From UMGS363 sp964402055 (GTDB lineage Bacteria; Bacillota; Clostridia; Oscillospirales; Ruminococcaceae): a stretch of 55,295 nt of DNA. The translations under genes were made by a program, and so were the position numbers. The stretch spans positions 1 through 55,295 of the forward strand of contig CAYOAV010000006.1 in assembly GCA_964402055.1 (NCBI GenBank). Reading direction: 5' to 3'. How positions within the stretch are numbered: the first letter of the stretch is position 1; each line of letters begins with the position of its first letter. This document shows, in pieces, positions 7,875 through 16,542 of the stretch. Under the pieces are notes generated by a model. It saw only the letters and a list, made by a program, of their open reading frames with translations. It ran no database searches and was not told the origin of the DNA.

Positions 7875-8671
7875 AATGCAGACCTCCTGATATTTTCGGC
7901 AGATCTTTTTATAAAATCAAGCTGGTCATAAACGCCGAAATGCTCTATCGTAAAAATGCCGTTATAACCGTTTTTGCTCAACTCTTTGATTATATGAGAA
8001 ACAGCGATACAGCCTTCGCCCACGGCACAGGAATACATCTCCGTTCCATCGACCGCACATTTCATTTCACAGCGTTTATCGGGTGTCATACTCCTATCCT
8101 TGCAGTGAAGGTGAACGATATACGGCTTAAGACTTTCAAAGGCATATATTTCCGATTCTGCACTGTACATAAAATTACCTGTATCAAATGTAACCTTTAA
8201 GAATGGTACATTTTCAACCATTTCAAGCATTCTTTCCGAAACGGAGGTACAGCTTCTGAAATCGTCAAAATCCTCTATTGTCGGGGTCAATCCTTTTTTA
8301 TCCGCATATGCACAGACCTCTTTCATAGCAGAAAATATTCTGATTTTTTCATCGTTCATTTTTTCATTTGAGGAATAAAAACCCGGGATAAGCATTATTT
8401 TTTCCGAACCAAGCTCTGCCGCCCTGTCGCAATGATAAAAAGCGTCGCTAAGGTCATCATTATTGGCAAAATCGTATCTTCCATAAACAGATGATATTTT
8501 CATACCCGATTTTTTAAGCATCTCCGCCGCTTCTTCCGAACGCAGATCGCCTATATCAAATTCAAGGTATTCAATTCCAAGCTCACGCACAGCGGAAAGC
8601 ACGTCCATAACGTTCATTCCACGCTGTTCGGCGGCTTCTCGGATATGATGATAAAAAACTGAAAGCTTCAT
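7871..8671 (-). CDS. Sugar phosphate isomerase/epimerase family TIM-barrel protein
   Basis: The 266-aa protein belongs to the xylose-isomerase-like/AP-endonuclease-2 superfamily. Features are YLEFDIGDLR, PTIEDFDDF with a metal-binding Glu, KVTFDTGNFMYS, YIVHLHCKDR (the metal-binding HLHCKD strand), and FTIEHFG near the end. These give the metal-ligand pattern E-D-H-E. The sugar substrate is unknown. CGGAGG precedes the ATG; it is the first gene of a two-gene operon with the ThuA-like protein. Confidence 0.8.
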   Translation of the reverse strand: MKLSVFYHHIREAAEQRGMNVMDVLSAVRELGIEYLEFDIGDLRSEEAAEMLKKSGMKISSVYGRYDFANNDDLSDAFYHCDRAAELGSEKIMLIPGFYSSNEKMNDEKIRIFSAMKEVCAYADKKGLTPTIEDFDDFRSCTSVSERMLEMVENVPFLKVTFDTGNFMYSAESEIYAFESLKPYIVHLHCKDRSMTPDKRCEMKCAVDGTEMYSCAVGEGCIAVSHIIKELSKNGYNGIFTIEHFGVYDQLDFIKRSAENIRRSAL

Positions 8672-8782
8672 ATAAAACCTCCGAAAAAATATCGTATTCT
8701 GATTATATCACATTTCTCCATCATTTGCAACAAAACAAAGCACAAAAACATAAATAAGTCTTATTTTCTACATAATATTTGG

Positions 8783-8811
8783 TTGACAATAAAATGCTAA
8801 GGGGATATAAT
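8783..8811 (+). promoter_or_regulatory. Consensus sigma-A promoter of the feo operon
   Basis: TTGACA (8783-8788) and TATAAT (8806-8811), both perfect, with a 17-bp spacer. Transcription should start near 8818, about 29 nt before the feoA start. I could not see a convincing Fur or DtxR-type palindrome. Confidence 0.85.
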
Positions 8812-8846
8812 TGTAGGTGTATATTTATGTAAAAGGAAAAATGAGT

Positions 8847-9092
8847 ATGACACTTGATGAACTTGAAACAGGACGTTCCGCTGTTATCTCCGCTGTAAGG
8901 GGCGAGGGTGCTTTGCGGTGCCGTCTGCTTGATATGGGAATTATCCCAAAGACAAAGGTTATGATAAGAAAGGTTGCTCCAATGGGCGATCCTATTGAGC
9001 TTTTTCTCCGTGGATATGAGCTTACGATACGTCTTGATGACGCACGGCTTATTGATATTATCCCTGAAAATACAGAAAAGGGGGAAAATTAA
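8847..9092 (+). CDS. feoA: Ferrous iron transport protein A
   Basis: The 81-aa SH3-like FeoA partners FeoB in Fe2+ uptake. It contains the family pattern RCRLLDMGIIPKTKVMIRKVAPMGDPIELFLRGYELTIR. The frame stays open upstream to 8817, but that codon lies at the predicted transcription start. AAAAGGA at 8831-8837 gives nine bases to the ATG at 8847 and only three to the ATG at 8841, so 8847 is preferred. The stop codon abuts feoB. Confidence 0.93.
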   Translation: MTLDELETGRSAVISAVRGEGALRCRLLDMGIIPKTKVMIRKVAPMGDPIELFLRGYELTIRLDDARLIDIIPENTEKGEN

Positions 9093-11096
9093 ATGATATT
9101 CGCTCTTGCAGGAAATCAGAACTGCGGAAAAACCACTCTTTTCAATCAGCTTACAGGCTCAAATCAGCACGTTGGCAACTTCCCTGGTGTTACGGTTGAC
9201 AGCAAATCGGGTGATGTAAGAGGATTAAAAAACTGCGAGGTTGTCGATCTCCCAGGAATTTATTCTATCCGTCCGTATACAAGCGAGGAGATCGTTACCC
9301 GTGATTTTCTTACCGAGCAGAAGCCTGACGCAATAATCAACATTGTTGACGCTACGAACATTGAACGAAACCTTTATCTGACATTACAGCTTCTTGAAAT
9401 GAATATCCCAACAGTTCTTGCACTGAATATGATGGACGAGGTTCGCAACAACGGTGGTACTATCGATGTTGAAAAGCTTTCATCAAGCCTTGGAATACCT
9501 GTTGTTGCGATAAGTGCGGCAAAAAACGAGGGCGTTGATGAGCTTATTGAAACGATTTACAGCACTGCTTCAAAAAAGCTTCTTCCGACAAAAAAGGACT
9601 TCTGCAGCGGAGCTGTTCACCGCTGTATCCACGCTGTAACGCATCTTATCGAGGATCATGCCGCCGCTGTTGGTATCTCTCCCCGATTTGCCGCAACCAA
9701 GCTTGTTGAACAGGATCCTTACATAATGGAAAAGCTTGGGATAAATGAAAATGAACGTGATATGGTCGAGCATAGCGTTACCGAAATGGAATCGGAAACA
9801 GGACTTGACAGAAATGCCGCACTTGCGGATATGAGATACACTTTTATAGAGGCTGTATGTGCGGAAACTGTTGTAAAATGTCACGAGAGCAAGGAACACG
9901 CACGAAGCGTAAGGATAGACAGAGTACTTACAGGAAAATATCCTGCGATACCTGTTTTTATCCTGATAATGCTGTTGATATTCTGGCTCACATTTGATGT
10001 TTTCGGAGCATTTTTAAGCGACCTTTTGAGCCTTGGCATTGATTTTGTGACAAATGCCGCAGATAAAGCTCTTACCGCTTACGAACTTAACCCTGTTGTC
10101 CACAGTCTTATCATTGATGGCATTTTTTCGGGAGTTGGAAGTGTTTTAAGCTTCCTGCCAATAATCGTGGTACTGTTTTTCTTCCTGTCAATGCTTGAGG
10201 ACAGCGGCTATATGGCAAGAGTTGCGTTCGTTATGGATAAGCTTCTGCGAAAAATCGGACTTTCGGGACGTTCCTTTGTGCCGATGCTTATAGGATTCGG
10301 CTGTAGTGTTCCTGCGATTATGGCAACAAGAACGCTTTCCTCGGAGCGTGACCGCAAGATGACGATTTATCTCACTCCATATATGAGCTGCAGTGCGAAA
10401 TTGCCGATTTACGCTGTTTTCACGCAGGCTTTTTTTAGCAAATATAAGGCTCTTGTTATGATATCACTCTATCTCGGCGGAATTATTGTTGGAATATTAT
10501 GCGGGCTTATTATGAACAAAACTATGTTCAGGGGCAAGCCTGTACCCTTTGTAATGGAATTGCCGAATTACCGTCTGCCCTCGCCGAAAAGCGTTGCAAT
10601 GCTGATGTGGGATAAGGCAAAGGATTTTATACAGAGGGCATTTACGGTCATATTTGTCGCAACGATAATAATATGGTTCTTCCAGAGCTTCGACCTTAAG
10701 CTGAACGCAGTTTCGGACAGCTCGGACAGTATTCTCGCCGTTATAGGTGCTGTTATCGCTCCTGTATTCAAACCCTTAGGCTTCGGTGACTGGAGAATTT
10801 CCACCGCTCTTATTTCAGGCTTTACGGCAAAGGAATCGGTTGTTTCAACTCTTGCAGTTCTGACAGGTTCAAACATTTCCACACTTAACGAGGTTCTGGG
10901 CGGCTTTTTCACTCCGCTTTCAGCAGTAAGCTTTCTGACCTTTACACTTCTTTATACTCCCTGCGTTGCGGCGATTGCGGCGGCGAAACGTGAGCTTGGA
11001 AGTGGGAAAGCAGCCGTTATACTTTGCATAGAACAATGCTGTGTAGCATGGCTTGCGGCATTCGCTGTTTATAACATCGGTGGATTATTTATTTGA
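9093..11096 (+). CDS. feoB: Ferrous iron transporter FeoB
   Basis: The 667-aa membrane GTPase imports Fe2+. G1 is GNQNCGKTTLFNQ at about residues 7-19 (a Cys where most have Ser), G3 is DLPGIYS, and G4 is NMMD. A helical GDI-like region follows, then the two Gate domains (GFGCSVPAIMATRTLSSERDRKMT near the middle), the Cys-containing TPYMSCSAKLPIY, and C-terminal membrane spans with AKESVVSTLAVL. It starts directly after the feoA stop. Confidence 0.97.
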   Translation: MIFALAGNQNCGKTTLFNQLTGSNQHVGNFPGVTVDSKSGDVRGLKNCEVVDLPGIYSIRPYTSEEIVTRDFLTEQKPDAIINIVDATNIERNLYLTLQLLEMNIPTVLALNMMDEVRNNGGTIDVEKLSSSLGIPVVAISAAKNEGVDELIETIYSTASKKLLPTKKDFCSGAVHRCIHAVTHLIEDHAAAVGISPRFAATKLVEQDPYIMEKLGINENERDMVEHSVTEMESETGLDRNAALADMRYTFIEAVCAETVVKCHESKEHARSVRIDRVLTGKYPAIPVFILIMLLIFWLTFDVFGAFLSDLLSLGIDFVTNAADKALTAYELNPVVHSLIIDGIFSGVGSVLSFLPIIVVLFFFLSMLEDSGYMARVAFVMDKLLRKIGLSGRSFVPMLIGFGCSVPAIMATRTLSSERDRKMTIYLTPYMSCSAKLPIYAVFTQAFFSKYKALVMISLYLGGIIVGILCGLIMNKTMFRGKPVPFVMELPNYRLPSPKSVAMLMWDKAKDFIQRAFTVIFVATIIIWFFQSFDLKLNAVSDSSDSILAVIGAVIAPVFKPLGFGDWRISTALISGFTAKESVVSTLAVLTGSNISTLNEVLGGFFTPLSAVSFLTFTLLYTPCVAAIAAAKRELGSGKAAVILCIEQCCVAWLAAFAVYNIGGLFI

Positions 11097-11103
11097 GGTG
11101 ACT

Positions 11104-11253
11104 ATGGGCATTGCTGACTGGATCGCAATTATTCTGATTGCGATAGCCGTATTCTGTGCGGTATATTATATGATAAAAAAGAAAAAGGACGGCTGCATAG
11201 GCTGTCCGTATTCGGGAGAATGTAAAAGGAATGGGAGGAACGGCTGTAAATGA
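11104..11253 (+). CDS. FeoB-associated Cys-rich membrane protein
   Basis: The 49-aa protein has one N-terminal membrane helix (DWIAIILIAIAVFCAVYYMI), then a Lys-rich turn and a cysteine cluster CIGCPYSGECKRNGRNGC. This is the small FeoB_associated type that follows feoB in many Firmicutes, thought to aid Fe2+ transfer. GAGGTGACT sets the ATG at 11104; an upstream extension to 11053 would overlap feoB and has no ribosome binding site. Its end overlaps queH by 4 bp. Confidence 0.9.
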   Translation: MGIADWIAIILIAIAVFCAVYYMIKKKKDGCIGCPYSGECKRNGRNGCK

Positions 11254-11891
11254 CGCAAAAACGCAATTATCAGCTTGAGCTTGATAAAATTCTGAATGGT
11301 CTTGATAATACTCCAAGGCTTCTGCTTCAAAGCTGCTGTGCCCCATGTTCAAGCTATGTTCTTGAATATCTTTCGCAGTATTTTGAGATAACGGTTTTCT
11401 ATTTCAACCCGAATATTTACCCCGAAGAGGAATTTTTCAAACGCTGTGAAGAACAGAAGCGTCTGCTTACTCTTATGGACTTCAAAAACCCTGTAGGCTT
11501 TACAGATATCGGCTATAAATCAGAGCTTTTTTACTCTGCGGTAAAAGGTCTTGAGCATATAAAGGAGGGCGGCGAACGCTGTTATGCCTGCTACAAGCTC
11601 CGACTTGAACATACGGCAAGGCTTGCACAGGAGCTGGGCTTCGATTATTTTACTACAACGCTGTCGATAAGCCCTTATAAAAATGCTGTATGGCTAAATG
11701 AAATCGGTGAACAGCTTGCCGATGAATACAACGTAAAATATCTCACATCCGATTTTAAGAAAAGGAACGGTTACAAACGCTCAACGGAGCTATCAGAAAG
11801 CTTCGGTATGTACCGTCAGGACTACTGCGGCTGTGTTTTTTCAATGAGAGAACGTGATGAGAAAAGAAAGGAATTATCAAATGGAAATTAA
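11250..11891 (+). CDS. queH: Epoxyqueuosine reductase QueH
   Basis: The 213-aa QueH (DUF208) reduces epoxyqueuosine to queuosine in tRNA and replaces QueG in many anaerobes. It shows the adjacent catalytic cysteines in QSCCAPCSSYVLEYL (C29, C30, C33), CYACYKLRLEHTA, and DYCGCVFS near the C-terminus, which bind the iron-sulfur and adjacent metal centre. Overlap with the gene before (ATGA) and after (11 bp) places it inside the iron operon, which fits a metal-dependent enzyme, though a functional link is only suggested. Confidence 0.93.
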   Translation: MTQKRNYQLELDKILNGLDNTPRLLLQSCCAPCSSYVLEYLSQYFEITVFYFNPNIYPEEEFFKRCEEQKRLLTLMDFKNPVGFTDIGYKSELFYSAVKGLEHIKEGGERCYACYKLRLEHTARLAQELGFDYFTTTLSISPYKNAVWLNEIGEQLADEYNVKYLTSDFKKRNGYKRSTELSESFGMYRQDYCGCVFSMRERDEKRKELSNGN

Positions 11892-12828
11892 AGGCTTTAC
11901 TTATGGATATGATTCGGGAAGAGGAAAATATACCGACCCAAGGGCTGTAAAATCAATGGAAAAGCTGACATCACTCGGCACAAACTGGGTATGCCTTGTT
12001 ATGAAGGTCGAGCAGGAGCATTTTTATTCGACAAAATTCGGCTTTGACTATCGCCGCCATACGACAGATAGAGAGCTTATTTTTGCAATAGAAAAGCTTA
12101 AATCTCTCGGTCAGAAAATATGCCTTAAGCCAATGGTGAACTGTGCGGACGGAACCTGGCGTGCAAACATCGGATTCCCCGAAGCCGACTGGGGCGATGT
12201 TGATTACTGGAAAGAATGGTTTTCCTGCTATACGGCATATATCCGCCATTATGCTGAAATCGCTGAAGAAACTGGCTGTGAAATGCTCTGCATAGGCTGT
12301 GAAATGATCGGCACGGAACGAAAAAAGGAACACTGGAGAAAGCTTATCGCCGAAGTACGCAGTGTTTACAACGGCAAGCTCGTTTACAACGCAAACCACG
12401 GCAAGGAGAGAAACATACGCTGGTTTGATGCAGTTGACTATATCGGAACATCTGCATATTATCCTGTTTCCAAGGGTGCAGGAGCAACGCTTGAAGAGAT
12501 GTGTCAGGCTTGGGAATATCATAAAAAATCCCTCGCAGAGCTTTCAGCAGAGCTTAATAAAAAGATAATCTTTATGGAAATAGGCTGCCGCAGTGCAAGC
12601 GGCTGTTCGGCTATGCCTTGGGATTTCACTCACCCCGATCTCCCCTACGATGAGGACGAACAGGCTAATTTCTATGAATCCGCTATAAAAACAATGCAGA
12701 ATGAAGAATGGTTCGCTGGATTTTTCTGGTGGGATTGGTACACCTTCCTCCCTGAAAATGTTAAGAACAACGGCTTTTCTATTTACGGCAAAAAAGCTGA
12801 AAAAATCATTGAAAAATACTATAAATAG
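11881..12828 (+). CDS. GH113-like intracellular glycoside hydrolase
   Basis: The 315-aa TIM-barrel protein has no signal peptide. CIGCEMIG (E141) and IIFMEIGCRS (E233) sit at the spacing of the catalytic pair in GH113 beta-mannanases, and KPMV and TSAYYP occur at the expected barrel strands. The likely role is hydrolysis of short manno-oligosaccharides; the activity is inferred. I set the start at 11881, with AAAGGA eight bases upstream; an alternative ATG at 11854 lacks a site. It overlaps queH by 11 bp, so this enzyme rides on the iron operon transcript. Confidence 0.75.
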   Translation: MEIKGFTYGYDSGRGKYTDPRAVKSMEKLTSLGTNWVCLVMKVEQEHFYSTKFGFDYRRHTTDRELIFAIEKLKSLGQKICLKPMVNCADGTWRANIGFPEADWGDVDYWKEWFSCYTAYIRHYAEIAEETGCEMLCIGCEMIGTERKKEHWRKLIAEVRSVYNGKLVYNANHGKERNIRWFDAVDYIGTSAYYPVSKGAGATLEEMCQAWEYHKKSLAELSAELNKKIIFMEIGCRSASGCSAMPWDFTHPDLPYDEDEQANFYESAIKTMQNEEWFAGFFWWDWYTFLPENVKNNGFSIYGKKAEKIIEKYYK

Positions 12829-12837
12829 TTGAAATAA

Positions 12838-12867
12838 TGCAGGGTAAATAAATCGCCCTGCATTTTT
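12838..12867. terminator. Terminator between GH113-like gene and sigK
   Basis: TGCAGGG/CCCTGCA, a 7-bp stem, is followed by TTTTT on the plus strand. The genes converge here; the minus-strand tail is weaker (TTATTTCAAC). Confidence 0.85.
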
Positions 12868-12873
12868 AATATC

Positions 12874-13584
12874 TCAAAAATCTATATAAGAAGTCTTATC
12901 ATATTTTTTTCGCAAGGCTTCAAGTGCCTTTTTTTCTATCCTTGAAACATAGGAACGTGAAATTCCGAGTTTTTTTGCCGTTTCACGCTGTGTAAGCGGC
13001 TTTTTTCCATATAATCCGTAACGATCAGCGATAATTTCAGCTTCACGCTCATCAAGGCACTCATCTATAAATTTATAAAGCTGCTCCGATTTAATGGAAA
13101 GATCAATTTTTTCAACGATATGATCATCCTCGGCTATAATATCAATTAAAGTCAGCTGATTACCGTCCTTATCAACATCGACAGGCTCGTCAAAATATAT
13201 ATCGCCTGCCGATTTTTTCTTTGAACGAAAGAACATCAGGATCTCATTTTCTATACACCTTGAAGCATAGGTTGCAAAGCGGATATTTTTTGAGCTATCG
13301 AAGGATTCTACCGCTTTTATCAGTCCTATCGTTCCGATTGAAATTATATCCTCATTATCATTCTGTGAAGATGAATTTGCACAATATTTCTTTGCTATAT
13401 GTGCAACAAGCCTTAGATTATGCTCAATAAGTCTGTTTCTTGCGGCGGCACTGCCCTGCTTCATTTCGACAAAGCATTGTTCCTCCTGCTTCGCCGAAAG
13501 CGGCTTTGGGAAAGCTCCGCTGTTTTCAAAATGAAGTGCAAAAAATAAGATATTTTCCAAAATAACGCTGATAATTCCAAGCAT
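12874..13584 (-). CDS. sigK: Sporulation sigma factor SigK (pro-sigma-K form)
   Basis: The 236-aa late mother-cell sigma factor is read without interruption, so no skin-type element splits it here. The first about 20 residues (MLGIISVILENILFFALHF) are a hydrophobic pro-sequence as in pro-sigma-K, followed by GAFPKPLS. Region 2 contains RNRLIEHNLRLVAHIAKKY, EDIISIGTIGLIKA and FATYASRCIENEILM. Region 4 ends in RETAKKLGISRSYVSRIEKKAL. AAGGAG seven bases upstream sets the start. A perfect palindrome lies four bases further up (13601-13623). Confidence 0.93.
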   Translation of the reverse strand: MLGIISVILENILFFALHFENSGAFPKPLSAKQEEQCFVEMKQGSAAARNRLIEHNLRLVAHIAKKYCANSSSQNDNEDIISIGTIGLIKAVESFDSSKNIRFATYASRCIENEILMFFRSKKKSAGDIYFDEPVDVDKDGNQLTLIDIIAEDDHIVEKIDLSIKSEQLYKFIDECLDEREAEIIADRYGLYGKKPLTQRETAKKLGISRSYVSRIEKKALEALRKKYDKTSYIDF

Positions 13585-13600
13585 TGCAAAGCTCCTTAGT

Positions 13601-13623
13601 CAATAGAATAATATATTCTATTG
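13601..13623. promoter_or_regulatory. Perfect palindrome directly upstream of the sigK ribosome binding site
   Basis: CAATAGAATA-ATA-TATTCTATTG is a 23-bp perfect inverted repeat ending four bases before the sigK Shine-Dalgarno. It could be an operator or an mRNA hairpin. No regulator for it can be named from the sequence. Confidence 0.55.
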
Positions 13624-13632
13624 ATATTCAAA

Positions 13633-13705
13633 AATCCGCCGATTAATTCGTTTCTGTCTTTTTTCAAAACGACGAAACGAACGCTTTGCTTTAATCAGCG
13701 GATTC
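13633..13705 (-). repeat. Structured intergenic repeat, copy A (hairpin family)
   Basis: The 73-nt sequence folds on the minus strand into an outer 14-bp stem (AATCCGC..GATTAA with one wobble) and an inner stem CGTTTC/GAAACG topped by a small hairpin. It is followed by TTTTT and begins six bases after the lipoprotein stop, so it can terminate that transcript. About four-fifths of its bases match copy B at 20076, including the unpaired CAAAGC segment. Confidence 0.7.
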
Positions 13706-13710
13706 TTAAA

Positions 13711-14517
13711 TTATTCAGACCTTGCTATATAATACTGATTATTCACCTTAACCGCAATCGCTTCAGCTGTATCTATGCCTGAAATTTCGTAAACATCAGC
13801 ATAAAACCAGCTTTCACGCTTTTCGTCAGAGGTTCCTGTCCAATCAATTTTATTCAGGTCGTCATTTGTCAGAGCTTTTTTCGTTTCAGCATTAAAAACT
13901 ACCCTTTCTGCCAAAAAATCAATGTACTTTCCAAGCTTTTCGTCCGATATTTTTTCATCTGTAACCTGATAAATAACATCGTCAGAAATAAGCTGTGTTG
14001 CATTTTCGGGATTAAGTTTGTAATTACTGTTTATATTATCTGTTGCCGTTTTAAAGTCAAATATTATATCTGCTTCTGTAATTTCATCGCTTAAAACAGC
14101 CTTGTGATAGCTGCCTTTTACATCAACAAGAAGATAGCCTTCATATTCCGAGGAAGAATATATATTGAGAAAAGGAACGATATATTTTGCGTTCGGAGAC
14201 TTCTCCGACAAATCGGCTAAGCTTCTGAAGGAGGTGCTTTCTATATTTTCCTGAATCAGGACTGCACCGCTGTCATCTGTTGCCGCCATTTTTCTGATAT
14301 AGCCAACCCATTCGCCGAGGCTTTTTTCTGTCACTGCATCTTCAAGAATTGTATAGCTTTTTCCGTCAAATTCAAACTGCGTTATATTGTTGTCATTTAA
14401 AAGACATTGCTCCTTACTGTCGGAATATTTATTGATCATATTCTGTATTGAGGAACAGCCTGTAAATATAATACAAAAACCGAGGAAAACGCTCATTATT
14501 AAATTTATATGTTTCAT
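13711..14517 (-). CDS. Putative lipoprotein of the BceRSAB-type module
   Basis: The 268-aa protein has a type II signal peptide with lipobox FTGC at residues 18-21, so it should be anchored on the outer face of the membrane. I do not recognise the remainder; it is acidic and without obvious repeats, and contains two similar stretches ITQFEFDGKSYTILEDAVTE and ATQLISDDVIYQVTDEKISD that might reflect an internal duplication. Its start codon directly follows the permease stop, so it is almost certainly translated with the transporter and may sense or bind its ligand. Confidence 0.75.
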   Translation of the reverse strand: MKHINLIMSVFLGFCIIFTGCSSIQNMINKYSDSKEQCLLNDNNITQFEFDGKSYTILEDAVTEKSLGEWVGYIRKMAATDDSGAVLIQENIESTSFRSLADLSEKSPNAKYIVPFLNIYSSSEYEGYLLVDVKGSYHKAVLSDEITEADIIFDFKTATDNINSNYKLNPENATQLISDDVIYQVTDEKISDEKLGKYIDFLAERVVFNAETKKALTNDDLNKIDWTGTSDEKRESWFYADVYEISGIDTAEAIAVKVNNQYYIARSE

Positions 14518-16542
14518 TTATTGCTCCTTTCTGCCGCTGACAATGTTGTAGTAGCTACCTGAAGTGATTTTATATACGATACCGTAAAAGATGCCGAAAA
14601 CGGCAAAGCAGGCAAGCGTAATAATCACATTCAGACGAATATTATCAAAAGCAAACAGCTTAAGAATTTTTGAAATGCACGGGAATGCAAAACCAAGATG
14701 AAGTCCTGCCAATATAAGCGGCGTAAAGAATACTGTAAGCATTTGCGAATTAATGCTTTTCCTGATATTCCTCTTTGTCATACCGACCTTTTGCATTATC
14801 TCAAAGCGATTCTGATCCTCATAGCCCTCTGAAATCTGCTTATAATAAATAATCAGCACTGCCGCCATCAGGAATACTATGCTTAACATAATGCCAAGGA
14901 AGAAAAGGCTTCCGTACAGCTCATAAAAGCTCTGCCGTTCCTCCTCACGGCTTTCTAAGGACAAAGAATTCCAGCTGATATCATCATTTTTACTTTGCAT
15001 AAGCTCATCAAACAAAGCGTCCTTTACAGCTATTTCATCGTCAGCCTTGCAATCAAAGCCAAGTATCCATTCGAAATTAACCATAGCACAGTCATAGCTG
15101 TTTTTAAGTCCTGCTATCGGCTTTGTAAATTCCGAAACATCGTTCACAACAATATACACATAGGGAACAGCCATAGCCGCAGTTGTACCGACCTTCTGAT
15201 ATTCAGTCAGATGTTCCTTTACTGTATAGGCTTCTCCGTATTCCATTGTAAATGTATTCCATTGCTTTGTCAGACGATCGCTGTACAGCAGACATTCCCT
15301 GTTTCCGAGAATTTTGCTTTCATTCATCATATTATTATAGTCTGAAATAGAAATTATATAGAGATAACCGACATTATTATACTCAACGGTATCAACGTGA
15401 GTAGTTTCCAGAGTTATCCCCTCATCGGAAAATTGTCCCGAGCAAATAGCATATCTCATTTCGTTAAGCTCCGAATCGTTCGGTACATAATGCTCTATGA
15501 TTGTTTTCTGAGTTTCTAAGCTTTTGCTGTATATTTCATCAGAAGTATCAAACGTATAGGTTATATTTATTCCGTTCGGATATCGCTTTGTGATGGAATC
15601 TTCTTCACCAAAGTAAAGGCTTGCCGTAGAGGACAGCATAACAAGAACCATTGTAAGCAGAATACATATTGAAGCCAGACCTGCTCCGTTTCTCTTCATA
15701 CGATATGCCATTGAAGATACGGAAACAAAATGCTCAGGCTTATAATAATAACGCTTGTTTTTCTGAAGCAGCTTGCACATTACAACAGAACCTGAAATAA
15801 ACAACAGATATGTTGCAATTATAACCATAATTACCGCTACAAAAAAGATAAGTGCCGCAGAAGTCGGATCTTCAATGTCAACCGCCAGATAATAGGCATA
15901 ACCAAGCAGACCTGCACCGATAAATGCGAAAAGCCAGTTACATTTCAGCTTTTTTTCACCGACCATATTGCTCTGCATAAGCTCCAGAGGCTTTGAAAAA
16001 TTAACCTTGATCAAGGAGCTGAAAAAAATGAAAATATAAATGCCAAGATAAATCAAGGCTGTAAGAATAATTGAACTGCCGCCAATATGAAATGAAAATG
16101 AAATTTCAGCATTAAGAATATTCAGCAGTATAAGCTCCGCCGCTTTGGAAAATGCTATTCCGCATATAAGTCCTGTAATGATTGAAATACCTGCGGTGTA
16201 AATGACCTCCCAAAGCATAAGTCGGCTGATATTACGCTTATCCATACCGAGAATATTATAAAGTCCAAATTCTCTGTATCTTTGCCTGATAAGAAACGAA
16301 TTAGTATAAAACAGGAATATCAGCGAAAAAATCCCGATAACTCCACATCCGTATGGCAAAAACATCATCAGAACCGAACCACCGTGGATATTCTCCAAAT
16401 CGGGCGATTCGAGCATTGACATAAGAATATAAAACATCATCACCATAACAGAACCTGTAAGAATATATGGAAAATACATCTGTCTGTTTTTTTTGATAGC
16501 ATCACGGGCAAGCTTTGAGAAAAAGCCTTTTTTCATTTTCAT
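14518..16542 (-). CDS. BceB-type FtsX-like ABC permease
   Basis: The 674-aa permease has ten predicted membrane segments in the BceB arrangement: FtsX-like domains near the N-terminus (about residues 20-310) and the C-terminus (about 560-660), with a large extracellular domain of about 200 residues between them (about 320-540). Such permeases work with a BceA ATPase and a BceS kinase in sensing and removing cell-wall-active peptides such as bacitracin or lantibiotics. The start overlaps the ATPase gene by 4 bp. The ligand cannot be read from sequence. Confidence 0.9.
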   Translation of the reverse strand: MKMKKGFFSKLARDAIKKNRQMYFPYILTGSVMVMMFYILMSMLESPDLENIHGGSVLMMFLPYGCGVIGIFSLIFLFYTNSFLIRQRYREFGLYNILGMDKRNISRLMLWEVIYTAGISIITGLICGIAFSKAAELILLNILNAEISFSFHIGGSSIILTALIYLGIYIFIFFSSLIKVNFSKPLELMQSNMVGEKKLKCNWLFAFIGAGLLGYAYYLAVDIEDPTSAALIFFVAVIMVIIATYLLFISGSVVMCKLLQKNKRYYYKPEHFVSVSSMAYRMKRNGAGLASICILLTMVLVMLSSTASLYFGEEDSITKRYPNGINITYTFDTSDEIYSKSLETQKTIIEHYVPNDSELNEMRYAICSGQFSDEGITLETTHVDTVEYNNVGYLYIISISDYNNMMNESKILGNRECLLYSDRLTKQWNTFTMEYGEAYTVKEHLTEYQKVGTTAAMAVPYVYIVVNDVSEFTKPIAGLKNSYDCAMVNFEWILGFDCKADDEIAVKDALFDELMQSKNDDISWNSLSLESREEERQSFYELYGSLFFLGIMLSIVFLMAAVLIIYYKQISEGYEDQNRFEIMQKVGMTKRNIRKSINSQMLTVFFTPLILAGLHLGFAFPCISKILKLFAFDNIRLNVIITLACFAVFGIFYGIVYKITSGSYYNIVSGRKEQ

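Noticed and set aside
8689..8846. Fur or DtxR operator at the feo promoter
   Set aside because: I could not find a convincing palindrome; iron control is likely but not shown by this sequence.
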